From Manduca sexta (lineage: Eukaryota; Arthropoda; Insecta; Lepidoptera; Sphingidae): DNA of 64,000 bases. The stretch's first letter is position 1. The number at the start of each line of letters is the position of its first letter. This document shows positions 53,958 through 63,764 of the stretch, piece after piece. A program made the position numbers and the translations under genes. Location: assembly GCF_014839805.1 (NCBI RefSeq), contig NC_051117.1, positions 6,758,001 to 6,822,000 of the forward strand. Reading direction: 5' to 3'. Below the pieces are notes generated by a model, which was not told the origin of the DNA, did no database searches, and saw only the letters and a list, made by a program, of their open reading frames with translations.

Positions 53958-54083
53958 GGTTTTTATTGCAGTTATGACGAGCATACCGCGTGCCTGATGG
54001 TAATACGACTTGCCATAAACAGTAACACCATATAAAACTTTGAATTACAAACTGCGTGGCAATGCTCTGCTCCTCATCCTGAG
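53958..54083 (-). repeat. Repeat-B, 3' part
   Basis: Complement of the 3' half (T-run, GACGAGCATACCGCGTGCCT, to CTCATCCTGAG). It is directly joined to an opposite-strand copy at 54085. Confidence 0.7.
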
Positions 54084-54084
54084 C

Positions 54085-54350
54085 ACCATGGAGCAAGTAT
54101 CTAATTTTGTCGGCAAGCAGCAATGTGTAGTCACTGTTGTGTTCCAGTTTGACGAACATTGTAGCCAGTGTAACTACTGGACATAATAAGACTTAACATT
54201 TCACGTCTCAGGATGGCGAGCGCAGTGGAATACCAAACAATACTTTGTAATTCGAGGTGTTGGATGGTGCTTTTACTGTTTATGGGCGGTCGTATCGCTT
54301 ACCATCAGACGAACGGCAAGCTCGTCTCATCATTCAAAGCAATAAAAAAA
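54085..54350 (+). repeat. Repeat-B, 5' shortened
   Basis: From GTCGGCAAGCAGCAATGTGT to GACGAACGGCAAGCTCGTCT and AATAAAAAAAT. With 53958-54083 it makes an inverted pair whose matching arms are about 120 bp. Confidence 0.8.
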
Positions 54351-54599
54351 TATTAAATGGCGTCTTCGCCACGGCCTAAGTTATTAACCACGGCTAGTCG
54401 CTACAAAGTCAGGTGCACAATAATGAACTTGTCAAGATGGCAACGTTGCATAACCAACGCGCGACACGGTACGCAAGACCGACACGTGCTCGTGGGGAGA
54501 TCTGAGGTGTTACCAGTACTTTTTTTAATTGAAATGGATGATGGTGATTGGTCATCTGTAAATATTTGTATCTAGACGTCATACATGGTATGGGCATAG

Positions 54600-54935
54600 T
54601 TCTACCAGTAAAATCCGATTCTTGCTTCCCTTTCGTAATTTATGTAAAATCTAATTATGATTGGAACGATTTGCAAACCTCATCTTTGGACAATTAATAT
54701 TTCCAACTCCTCCCTATCTTTCTATTTGATCAATTTCGTTACGGGATAAGGACATAAATTAGTTTTCCCTGAGCCTCGTCGAGCTTCACTGCTCGATGTC
54801 ATAAAATGCGTGCCACTGCTGACGCTGGCTTACAGGAGTTGTAGTGGTGGGTGTGAGGGCGGGAAAGTCTTGTAAACCTCATCATTGCATATGTATGTTG
54901 TATTGGGTTCCCTTTGGATAAATTTAACCTCCCAC
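54600..54935. mobile_element. MITE-G split by Repeat-H
   Basis: 54600-54684 (CTTGCTTCCCTTTCGTAATT, GATTGGAACGATTTGCAAAC) and 54874-54935 (CATTGCATATGTATGTTGTA, GGGTTCCCTTTGGATAAATT) rejoin once the insertion and one copy of AAACCTCATC are removed. Confidence 0.75.
54685..54873 (+). mobile_element. Repeat-H, 5' truncated, with target duplication
   Basis: 189 bp between copies of the 10-bp AAACCTCATC (54675-54684 and 54874-54883). The 5' end is at TTTGGACAATTAATATTTCC; the 3' end is GGGCGGGAAAGTCTTGT. It starts a few bases further upstream than the 50770 copy but shares the 3' end. Confidence 0.88.
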
Positions 54936-55245
54936 AAAGATGTACGATACTAGAAGACAGATGCATAATTACTATAGAATGATGATACTATGAAAAGAAG
55001 AAAAAAATTAATATAAATCAACTTTAGAATAAACATAAATACATTAACAAATACCAGAGGAATCTGTTATCGGCATTTGATAATAGTACTTAAGATTTTT
55101 CTCGAAGGTTCATAATCGTGTCAATTGGAATTTATTTCCCGTCCTATTACGTGATAGGCGAACACTAATTATCTAGATATTATCAAGATTGGAATGATTA
55201 TTTCAGTTACGAGTTATAGTAACATTTGCGTTTATATAATCAAAG
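54936..55245. other. AT-rich gap
   Basis: No supported feature. Confidence 0.4.
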
Positions 55246-55261
55246 ACAAACGTGACTTATA

Positions 55262-55588
55262 TAGCAGCGATAGCCTAGTTGGTTGTGGAACGGTCTGGCG
55301 AGACGAATGTCCGCAGGTTCAAATCCCAAGGGCACACACCTCTGACTTTTCTAAAATCATGTGTGTATTCTTTGTGAATTTATCGTTCGCTTTAACAGTG
55401 AAGGAAAACATCGTGAGGAAACCTGCACATCTGAGAAGTTCTCTATAAGAATTTCGAAAGTGTGTGAAGTCTACCAATCCGCACTAGGCCAGCGTGGTGG
55501 ACTAAGGCCTAATCCCTCTCAGTAGTAGAGGAGGCCCGTGCTCAGCAGTGGGCAAGTATATAATACAGGGCTGATATTTTTATATTAT
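55262..55588 (+). mobile_element. SINE-A, full length with target duplication
   Basis: Head GCAGCGATAGCCTAGTTGG, box B GGTTCAAATCC, complete body and a T-rich tail. A 14-bp duplication AAACGTGACTTATA lies at 55248-55261 and 55589-55602. Confidence 0.92.
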
Positions 55589-55659
55589 AAACGTGACTTA
55601 TAAAAATGATTAGCGTCCTTATGAAACATTGTCCGTCGAGTGTTTCCTTGTATTCCCCC

Positions 55660-55886
55660 TTATTCATAGACGTTTTTTATCTAAGGACGGAGCATTGCTG
55701 TGATAACAAGTCTGTTTCTCAGTGCTGACGGCATGGCAGCCTTCGCAGTGCGTCATAGGGCCGATGTGATTGGCTAATATTGAGATACAACTTGAATCTA
55801 GTTGGCTGTCAGATAAACAAAGCTGTATAAACAGCAAGCTGTCAGAAAAATAAAGCTGAGAAACAGACTTGTTATCACAGCAATCT
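55660..55886. mobile_element. MITE-I, copy 2
   Basis: Left arm TTATTCATAGACGTTTTTTA, GCATTGCTGTGATAACAAGT; right arm AACAGACTTGTTATCACAGC. The middle is the reverse complement of that in copy 1, with a small duplication (AGCTGTATAAACAGCAAGCT). The outer part of the right end is missing. Confidence 0.78.
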
Positions 55887-55889
55887 TAT

Positions 55890-56405
55890 GATATAGGAGT
55901 TAAAACCCAGCTATGAGACCTCGCCGATACCATCTTCAAGGTTTATAGGTGGTGGTACTGTATCAATCATTTTAGTGTGATCAGGTACAGCGGAAGAAAT
56001 ACCATTATTATGTTCGGGTAATACCGGATAGAGATAATCTCGTTGTTTCAATATTGTTAAAAAAAACAATGGCAAACAAACGTGGTGCAAAAATTACACT
56101 TCGGGCTGTTTTCCAAATTAGGAAACGTTGTCGGGGTTAGGCGTAATCTTGACGGTATTACCCTTTGATCCGATATTACCCCAATGCACTCCATACAAAT
56201 ATTTAATTATAATAGCTTTGCCCTATCAGGAAGAATAGTATGATCTTGGTTCGCATATAAAACTGATTACAATATCCTTCAAAGAACTTAACTTACAGAT
56301 TCTTACGATTAGCTAATGTTATAAAAATGTACTAATGTTTCAGGAAAATATAACTCATATTAATGAGCGTTGAAATTGTTTAGATTCGGTTTGTAAAGTT
56401 CAAGT
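55890..56405. other. Gap
   Basis: No supported feature. CGGATAGAGATAATCTCG near 56026 resembles part of 4965, suggesting another old repeat. Confidence 0.35.
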
Positions 56406-56407
56406 GC

Positions 56408-56411
<4 letters not shown>

Positions 56412-56467
<56 letters not shown>

Positions 56468-56520
56468 ACACAGAGAAAGAGAGAGGGGGAGAGAGAGCCA
56501 GAGAGAGAGACACTCACACG

Positions 56521-56569
<49 letters not shown>

Positions 56570-56605
56570 AGAGAGAGGGGCAGATAGAGAGAGAGAGAGA
56601 CACAC
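56412..56605 (+). repeat. Compound microsatellite (CA)n and (GA)n
   Basis: A CA run of about 25 units (56412-56462), a GA-rich run, a second CA run (about 56514-56535) and a GA run (about 56536-56566). It continues into the CACACACTCACGCC tail of SINE-C at 56606. The 144-codon low-complexity frames over it are artefacts. Confidence 0.95.
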
Positions 56606-56815
56606 ACTCACGCCTTTATTCTCCGTAGGGGTAGGCATAGGCGTATTGATGCACCCACACCATGGTGCCATAAGGGACAAGCCTATCGCCATATAGGGCA
56701 CAAATTCCAAACTTAGGACTGATACTGAGTAGAATAGTATCATTTTGCCCGATCCGGGAATCGAATCCGTGACCTCAGCACTGCAGTCGTACATACAACT
56801 ACGCCGACGCAGTCA
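56606..56815 (-). mobile_element. SINE-C, near full length
   Basis: Tail side CTCACGCCTTTATTCTCCGT, body CAAGCCTATCGCCATATAGG, head complement GATCCGGGAATCGAATCCGT and ACTACGCCGACGCAGTCAAG. The tail end merges with the microsatellite. Confidence 0.8.
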
Positions 56816-56877
56816 AGTGCATTTTTTATGTACAATAATCGAATTATAATTGGTTTTGGAATGCTTATTTAATTTAA

Positions 56878-57015
56878 TGAAATGAAATGAAATGATTTAT
56901 TGGAATCTGTAAATGTTATACATTATTTAGATTCCGTCAATATTAACTCTACCACCAGCTCGGAAAGCAGTTCTAACCAGAGAAGAACGGGCAAGAAACT
57001 CTGGTGTTGCTCTTT
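56878..57015 (-). repeat. LINE 3' end with (CATTT)n tail
   Basis: On the minus strand: AGTTTCTTGCCCGTTCTTCT, CTTTCCGAGCTGGTGGTAGA, then an AATAAAT signal and CATTTCATTTCATTTCATT. I recognise the words as the untranslated end of a common lepidopteran LINE. The coding part is absent. Confidence 0.6.
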
Positions 57016-57094
57016 TCAATCAGTTTAGTGTACATGATAAAGTGAGAAGAGAAAAAAAAATACAATTGGTTTTTTATTGTTGTTTAGATTATTA

Positions 57095-57290
57095 ATAATA
57101 TCAGCCCTGTTAGCTTCCCACTGTTGGGCACACCTCTAGTAAAGGTTAAACCCCTAATCTACCACACTGGCATAATGCGGGTTCGCAGAATTCACATATC
57201 TTCAAAATCTACAAAGAATAGTCCAGAGGTAGGTTTCCTCACAATTTTTTCCTATACCAATTTATCTAGCTATAATTAGCAACAAATACA
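57095..57290 (-). mobile_element. SINE-A, degenerate
   Basis: AATAATATCAGCCCTGTTAG, CACTGTTGGGCAC, CACACTGGCATAATGCGGGT and GTAGGTTTCCTCACAATTTT, with many changes. Probably the oldest SINE-A in the window. Confidence 0.7.
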
Positions 57291-57292
57291 CG

Positions 57293-57590
57293 TTACTGGT
57301 GGTAGGTCTCTCATATGTAAGAGTCTGCCTGGGTAGGTACTACCGCAATGTCTATTTCTACTGCCAAGAGCAGTGTGTAGTCACTGTTGAAGGATATTGT
57401 AGCCAGTGTAACTACTGGACATAATGAGACTTAACATCTCACGTCTCAGATGACGAGAGCAGTGGAATACCAAACAATACTTTGTAATTCAAGGTGTTGG
57501 ATGATGTTTCTTCTGTTTATGGGCGGTCGTATCACTTACCATCAGGCGAACGGCAAGATCGTCTCGTCATTCAAAGCATTAAAAAAAAAC
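57293..57590 (+). repeat. Repeat-B, near full length
   Basis: From ACTGGTGGTAGGTCTCTCAT to GGCGAACGGCAAGATCGTCT and an A-run at 57582-57590. Inserted right after the degenerate SINE-A. Confidence 0.82.
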
Positions 57591-57949
57591 TTATGTCTTA
57601 GGTGCTGCATTCGAACCTCGGACCTACGTCGCAGCAATCCGATTCTCACTAGTGTATAACGGCACTTTTATAGTAACTTTAATGTTTAAGAACGAAGGTC
57701 TGTTATAACGTATAAGGTCTAGTTCATAACGGTCTAGTAAATATCCGGCAGTTAATGTATAAGACAGCCAATGCATGTAGTTACTTTTGTTTACTTTAAT
57801 TTGGGAGTATAACTTTCATATTTGGTCGGCTTATATTTGACAATCACTCGGACATTGTAAAATAGGCCGTAAAAGTATTAACTCTAAGGTCTAAAAACCT
57901 AGTAAAAATAATTTTACTATAGAGAATAGTTTCTCGTAACACTTATCTA
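57591..57949. other. Gap
   Basis: No supported feature. Confidence 0.4.
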
Positions 57950-59449
57950 TCTATATATACTATTATATAAAGCTGAAGAGTTTGTTTGTTTGTTTGTTTG
58001 TTTGAACGCGCTAATCTCAGGAACTACCGGTCCAATCTGAAAAATTCTTTTTGCATTGGATAGCCCTTTGTTCGTGGAGTGCTATAGGCTATATATCATC
58101 ACGCTATACCCAATAGGAGCGGAGCAGTAATGGCTAATCTCAGGAACTACCGGTCCAAACTGAAAAATTCTTTTTGCGTTGGATAGCCCTTTATTCGTGG
58201 AGTGCTATAGGCTATATATCATCACGCTATACCCAATAGGAGCGGAGTAGTAATGGCTAATCTCAGGAACTACCGGTCCAAACTGAAAAATTCTTTTTGC
58301 GTTGGATAACCCTTTGTTCGTGGAGCGCTATAGGCTATATATCATCACGCTATACCCAATAGGAGTGGAGCAGTAATGGCTAATCTCAGGAACTACCGAT
58401 TCGAACTGAAAAAATCTTTTTGTGTTGAATGGCCCTTTATTTGTGGAGTGCTCAAAGTTATATATCATCACGCTATGACTAATAGGAGCGGAGCAGTAAT
58501 GGCTAATCTCAGGAACTAACAGTTTTAACTGAAAAATTCGTTCTGTGTTGGATAGCCCTTTATTTGTGGACCGCTATAGGCTATATATCATCACGCTATG
58601 ACCAATAGGAGCGGAGCAGTAATGGCTAATCTCAGGATTTACCGGTTGAACTGAAAAAATCTTTTTGTGTTGGATAGCCCTTTGTTTGTGGAGCGCTATA
58701 GGCTATATATCATCACGCTATACCCAATAGGAGTGGAGCAGTAATGGCTAATCTCAGGAACTACCGATTCGAACTGAAAAAATCTTTTTGTGTTGAATGG
58801 CCCTTTATTTGTGGAGTGCTCAAAGTTATATATCATCACGCTATGACTAATAGGAGCGGAGCAGTAATGGCTAATCTCAGGAACTAACAGTTTTAACTGA
58901 AAAATTCGTTCTGTGTTGGATAGCCCTTTATTTGTGGACCGCTATAGGCTATATATCATCACGCTATGACCAATAGGAGCGGAGCAGTAATGGCTAATCT
59001 CAGGATTTACCGGTTGAACTGAAAAAATCTTTTTGTGTTGGATAGCCCTTTGTTTCTGGAGTGCTATAGGCTATATATCATCACGTTAGGACCAATAGGA
59101 GCGGAGCAGTAATGAAACATGTTGCAAAAACGGGGAAAATTATTAGTTTTGAGATCTTCCATTGCCTTCGCTGCGTAAACGGTTAAAATTATGCAACTAT
59201 GATGTATGACGGGATTGTTCCACTTAAAATGTTCTAAAAAACATATTATAAAACAAAGTCCCCCGCTGCATCTGTCTGCCTGAACGTGTTAAACTCAAAA
59301 ACTACCCAACGTATTAAGATGAAATTTGGTATGGAGACAGTCTGAGACCCTGGGAAGAACATAGGCTCCCGGGAAACTACTACTTTTATAACGGAAAACT
59401 TTAGTCTGAAAAACTTTATAACGCGAGCGGAGCCGCGGGCAAAAGCTAG
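57950..59449 (+). mobile_element. Helitron-type element with internal minisatellite
   Basis: The 5' end is TCTATATATACTATTATATA after an A (57949), though TC at 57946 is also possible. GTTT repeats and GAACGCGCTAATCTCAGG follow. After the tandem array come ATGAAACATGTTGCAAAAAC and CGCTGCGTAAACGGTTAAAA, then the 210-bp tail shared with 24016-24230. The 3' end is GCGAGCGGAGCCGCGGGC, AAAAG, CTAG (59446-59449), then T. No Rep/helicase frame exists, so it is non-autonomous. The class rests on the ends. Confidence 0.65.
58011..59115 (+). repeat. Minisatellite, 123 bp x 9, with a three-unit higher-order repeat
   Basis: Units start CTAATCTCAGGA at 58011, 58134, 58257, 58380, 58503, 58626, 58748, 58871 and 58994. 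Units 1-3 are alike (ACTACCGGTCC). Units 4, 5 and 6 differ (ACTACCGATTCGAA, ACTAACAGTTTTAA, TTTACCGGTTGAA), and this trio recurs in order as units 7, 8 and 9. Each unit ends AGGAGCGGAGCAGTAAT or a close variant. Confidence 0.92.
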
Positions 59450-59900
59450 TATATAATATTAATCATTTAGTTTCTAACGCATGCGTCGCGTGCAATCAAC
59501 TCGATACGCAAATATGAGCCGTAATCTCTAGATCTAGGTCAGATATTTACGTGATAATGTCACTTCCACTTTTAGCTGATGATGATAAGGGGACTGGCCA
59601 TTATCGCTTTTTTTTTGTTGTAAATTTTGTGATTCAACCCTTAAAAGACTTGTAATGTAATTTACTAATCTTGAAGGTAATGTAATTCGTACTAAAATAA
59701 ATTATTAAAAGTCTCTTTTATTTTAAGGACGTTTCTGGAACAGTAAATTGGTGAATTTAATAAAAAATAACAACGTTAGGGAGGTTCCTTCAAGGCCTAG
59801 TTTCTTCATAATTGACTGTCATATTTAATACATTATAAACTATGAAGTTTAATTATAATCTCTATTATAAAGGAAAATTGTAATCACATAGGAAACGCCC
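59450..59900. other. AT-rich gap
   Basis: No supported feature. Confidence 0.4.
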
Positions 59901-59904
59901 TTTC

Positions 59905-60510
59905 CTCTTTTTCGCTGGTAAAAAACGCGGTAACGCTTCCACCATTTGGGGGAGAGTGAGACGGTCATGTTGGTTTCACCAGTCTTACGGCCCAATGTCG
60001 ACACTCAGGAGTATAGTACCTGAGAGGGCATTGGACCGAGTCCCTAAGCCTGTTATACATTACACCGGCCCAAAATTTAGGAGTTTAACATCATCCGAGC
60101 GAGCATTGGACCGAGTACCTATTTCTATATATGCCTTACACCGGCATACCAACCAAAACCCGCTGTGGTCTTCTTCAGCGCGTAAGAGACGGCTTTGGGG
60201 TATCTTGTTGCACTAAAATAGCTGCGTAGAATCGTCCCTATGCGATACGGCATTGCGATACGTCCCTACTTAAGGGGGCTACGATGCCTCCGTATCCTAA
60301 AAGACGCCTTTGGTGTTTACCACATCGGAAGACCGACTACCCGCATTGTCGTCTACCTCGGTGTCAATGCATTCGTGCAGCCCCAATGCTCGCCCCGCGA
60401 CCCCGAAAACCCAATAAGTCGCTTGTTACTACAAGCAGGGAATACCGAGGTGGAAATTTCTAGATGCCCACGAGCCACAGGGCACACACTTCCTTAAAAC
60501 AATCCCTGAA
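59905..60510 (+). repeat. Repeat-F, longest copy, with internal duplication
   Basis: The block with GCATTGGACCGAGT occurs twice (about 60029 and 60101), separated by ACACCGGCCCAAAATTTAGG. Beyond the part shared with 1250 it continues through AAGGGGGCTACGATGCCTCC and CCGAGGTGGAAATTTCTAGA. Frames of 86 and 85 codons (59956 and 60240) are open but resemble no protein I know; the second could be a remnant of a transposon protein. Confidence 0.55.
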
Positions 60511-61535
60511 AAACAGCAAACCTTGTAAGTCTAATATTTCCGAGTGTCTCTTGGAAACCAAAAAGAATTAAAGGCAGTTGACCTATCATCATTCCCTTTA
60601 AATCCTTCGCCTTCCAATTCAACTAACTCGATCTAAAATTAGACCGACCTCAGGTGACTTATATAGGAAGTCTCTTGCATATTGTTATGCAAGGTGTCAT
60701 GCGTAAGCGAGGGCAGCCTTCGGTTCGGTCGCAGAGGGTCACATACATTTTCCTCCTAGTACTATTTATTTACTACCACGTATATCCGCCTATGTCTGAT
60801 CTTATGTATTATGCATGAGTTGAGGCATTTATTTTATAGTTGAGATGAGTTCTAAATTCAAAATTATGAAGTCTCTAGGCATGTATTAGTTTCAAACTTT
60901 TCAAAATTTAAAAGAAAGTTATAATTCCATAGGCTGATACGTATGACTGTGTTCGAAATTAAAAAAAATATCGTTGATGGAAGATTTCAATTTTGTGTTC
61001 TAGAAGGATCAGTGTTAAAAAGGCTGTTAAAGTGATTGTTCAGATTTGAACTGATCTTCAAAATATTAAAGTAAAATTTAATATTATTTAAAAACTACTC
61101 AACGACTTAGCTTCCTTCTAGTGTAACGAAAAATAATATATATGGCCCTTTAAAAATTGATCTACATATAAATTACTTTTCACTATTAGTCAACTGCGCA
61201 ATTTTCGTTGGGTTGTTTTTCGAGACTGCATAGTATAATTTAAGTGTGTCATCATAACAAAATGTCTGATGTAACTTATCGTACGATAACAATGAAATTT
61301 CGAGATTGTATAATGTAGATAAATAGCGAAGTTTGTACTATTTATCACGATAATGTAGATTTTTCCGGTCCTTTCTTCAAATGAATTACATTTTTAACCG
61401 TTATTTTATAATTATTTAATACCGATATACTCACCTACTAATATGTTTATTTATGCATGTCATACATATTATGAAGAAAATTTAAACTTATATCACGAAT
61501 TTCGTCGTTTAAAAGCCAATCTTATTTAAACCATC
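60511..61535. other. Long gap, possibly single-copy
   Basis: No repeat words are shared with the rest of the window. GACTTATATAGGAAG at about 60656 looks like a TATA element, followed by a GC-richer stretch to 60730. No exon is recognised. Confidence 0.35.
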
Positions 61536-61539
61536 TTGT

Positions 61540-61730
61540 TATCCTAGATCTAGCATTGGCCAGGATTTACTGCAATGATGGCAAGTCGGCGTGCAAGCTA
61601 CTGACCCCGGCGCATCGCCCGCATTCTGCTCAGCGCGGAAGTGAACCAAGGCCGCGCTAATGTCAATGGCATTGGCGATTTAATCTGGCTGATTCCACTG
61701 CACTGGCACGTTGGATTTTAAATTTCGAAT
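61540..61730. other. GC-rich, non-repeated island
   Basis: CAAGTCGGCGTGCAAGCTAC, CCGGCGCATCGCCCGCATTC, GGCCGCGCTAATGTCAATGG and GGCGATTTAATCTGGCTGAT. It has no match elsewhere in the window, and stops interrupt the frames I examined. It could be a conserved non-coding element or part of an unrecognised repeat. Confidence 0.35.
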
Positions 61731-62007
61731 GTTTAATTGAAAAAACAAAAATATCGTTCTAACGGTTTGATTCCATTGAGTGAATTTTGAATATCGAATC
61801 TTTTATAAAACTAATGAATATGTTTGTAAAGGCACCGCGTTTAATTTCTGCGTAAAATATATTTTTATCGCATAAGTACCTAGATAATCTTTTTACGCAT
61901 TAAAATTGCATTATGTAAATAACATTTCTTTATTTTATATTACGTTTTAGGTAGGTAAGATATTTTCGTGGCACATGTTGTTTTGAATGGTCTCCACAAA
62001 CTGTATT

Positions 62008-62060
62008 TTTAACCGACTTCAAAAAAAAGGAGGAGGTTATCAATTCGACGTGATTTTTTT
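62008..62060 (-). repeat. Lepidopteran GAAGTCGGTTAAAA tail
   Basis: Complement TTTTAACCGACTTC, then AAGGAGGAGGTTATCAATTC and GACGTGATTTTTTTTT. Same tail as 9955 and 45475. Confidence 0.6.
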
Positions 62061-62524
62061 TTTAATTCACTATTATTTGATAGTTGACATCGACTTAATA
62101 GAGTTATTATAGGTCATATTACCGCGGATAAATATTTTTAAAATTTAAATACATTTGTTTCTTTGACCATGAATTCTCTATATTTCATTAAGGCAAACAA
62201 GAATTTAAAATCCAAGAAATACTTAATACATGGTCTAGGACAGGAAATTTCCGTATATTGTTTATCTATTAGCTAATTATTATTCTAATCGCGATGTAGG
62301 CTGTATATTCGCTTTTCCTTTTTTCATCAAGGCTTTACAAGGATTTAAAACAATATCGTTCCGTTCTGCTTAGAATATTGATTATATTTTGCCCTTTACC
62401 TAGTACTTTTAAGACCTTTATATATATGTATTTTATAAATCATTTATATTTATTTAACTTTTAAATGAGTCATATAATAAAATGATTTGCAAAAAGATAA
62501 ACAAAAATATGAAAATAAAAATTC

Positions 62525-62529
62525 AAAAA
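62525..62529 (-). terminator. RNA polymerase III terminator of tRNA-Asp
   Basis: Five T on the minus strand, starting six bases after the tRNA 3' end. This is the usual minimal pol III stop. Confidence 0.8.
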
Positions 62530-62534
62530 GAGTT

Positions 62535-62606
62535 CTCTCCGGCGGGGAATCGAACCCCGGTCTCCCGCGTGACAGGCGGGGATACTGACCACTATACTAC
62601 CGAAGA
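62535..62606 (-). tRNA. tRNA-Asp (GUC)
   Basis: Decodes aspartate codons GAC and GAU. On the minus strand it reads TCTTCGGTAGTATAGTGGTC at the 5' end, anticodon arm CCGCCTGTCACGCGG with GTC at 62571-62573, and T arm GGTTCGATTCC. The acceptor stem TCTTCGG pairs with CCGGAGA (one G-U pair), discriminator G. Both internal promoter boxes are intact (A: TAGTATAGTGG; B: GGTTCGATTCC). Length is 72 without CCA, as normal for eukaryotic tRNA-Asp. Unlike the SINE heads it folds fully and has no SINE body, so it is likely a working gene. Confidence 0.95.
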
Positions 62607-63235
62607 CTTATGAGCTGTGGCAAAATTATGAATCATATAAAATAGATTCATATTATGTTAAATAAATTTAATTAGTTACGTGAGCAAGATAATGTAATCA
62701 TCAATAAAATTATTTTGATTTTTTTTTTGTCAAGAACAAATTATTTCTCTATGGCAGTTTTACCACAAATTTAATATTAACAAGCGCTACATTTTTATTC
62801 AGTTTTATAATTAAACTATCATAATATATTTGAAATATGAATTGTTTATCACTTACTAGAACTATGAAATGCTTTTCTATAAAAAAGTAAGGATTGTTTT
62901 TTTGGAATCTTGATGAAAAAAATTCTCTATTGTTCGAATTTTGAAAATTCCTAGTTAGTCTTTCATGGAGTTTTTATTTCGACGACGAAACTGCAGGCCA
63001 CAAACAAAAGTTAATTTAATATTTGAAAATCGAATCTAGCACGTTCTACAATTACAATGAACCATTAATAAACCTATTTAGTAATTTATAAATGGGATCT
63101 ATGACGCAAACGAAGTCTCGAGACTTACATCAGAATCGAATTGAAACCTTACAACCGAGAGACACATGACCCAGTGTTTAATAACACGATCTATTTGAGA
63201 CTCGTGCGAGTAAATCTATTGTGTAATCTATTGTT
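62607..63235. other. AT-rich gap upstream of tRNA-Asp
   Basis: No gene or repeat is recognised. The short ORFs are not supported. Confidence 0.4.
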
Positions 63236-63239
63236 ATTG

Positions 63240-63450
63240 ATGGTAGGCCTCTCATATGTGAGAGTCTGCCTGGGTAGGTAGTAGGTACCACCGCAATGTC
63301 TATTTCTGCCGTCAAGCAACAGTATGTAGTCACTGTCAGTGTAACTACTGGACATAATAATACTTAACATCTCATATCTTAGGATGGCGAGCGCAGTGGA
63401 ATACCAAATAATATTTTGTAATTAATGGTGTTGGATGGTACATTTTTAAT
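63240..63450 (+). repeat. Repeat-B, 3' truncated
   Basis: From GATGGTAGGCCTCTCATATG to GGTGTTGGATGGTAC; then it departs from the family, so the 3' end and A-tail are missing. Confidence 0.75.
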
Positions 63451-63545
63451 GTTTTTTTAAGTGTTTCGGGTTCCAAAAAATTATTCTCGTAATTACTTGT
63501 TTAATGAGATATAAATATATTTATGATTTAATACTTTTATATCCA

Positions 63546-63722
63546 GGGGCCTTATTCTCTATCCCGCACGTTATTTTGACAGTGCGTAACAAGCACGTAA
63601 CACAACGCATCATGTTTAGGACTATAGAAATTTGGCTTACAGAATACTATTCCACACACATTTCTCGAAGATAACATGACACGGCCGCGTTACGCGTTTA
63701 CACTATCATACAGAATAAGGGC
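63546..63722. mobile_element. Short inverted-end element (MITE)
   Basis: Left end GGGGCCTTATTCTCTATCCC and right end TACAGAATAAGGGCCC are inverted. The inner part has CGCACGTTATTTTGACAGTG. About 177 bp, no coding sequence. Superfamily not assigned. Confidence 0.6.
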
Positions 63723-63764
63723 CCAGGTGGCTGGATCAATAATGTATATCGAAATAAAATTTGC

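Noticed and set aside
56360..56794. 144-codon minus-strand frame and overlapping frames rich in serine, leucine, cysteine and valine
   Set aside because: They translate the CA/GA microsatellite and the adjoining SINE-C.
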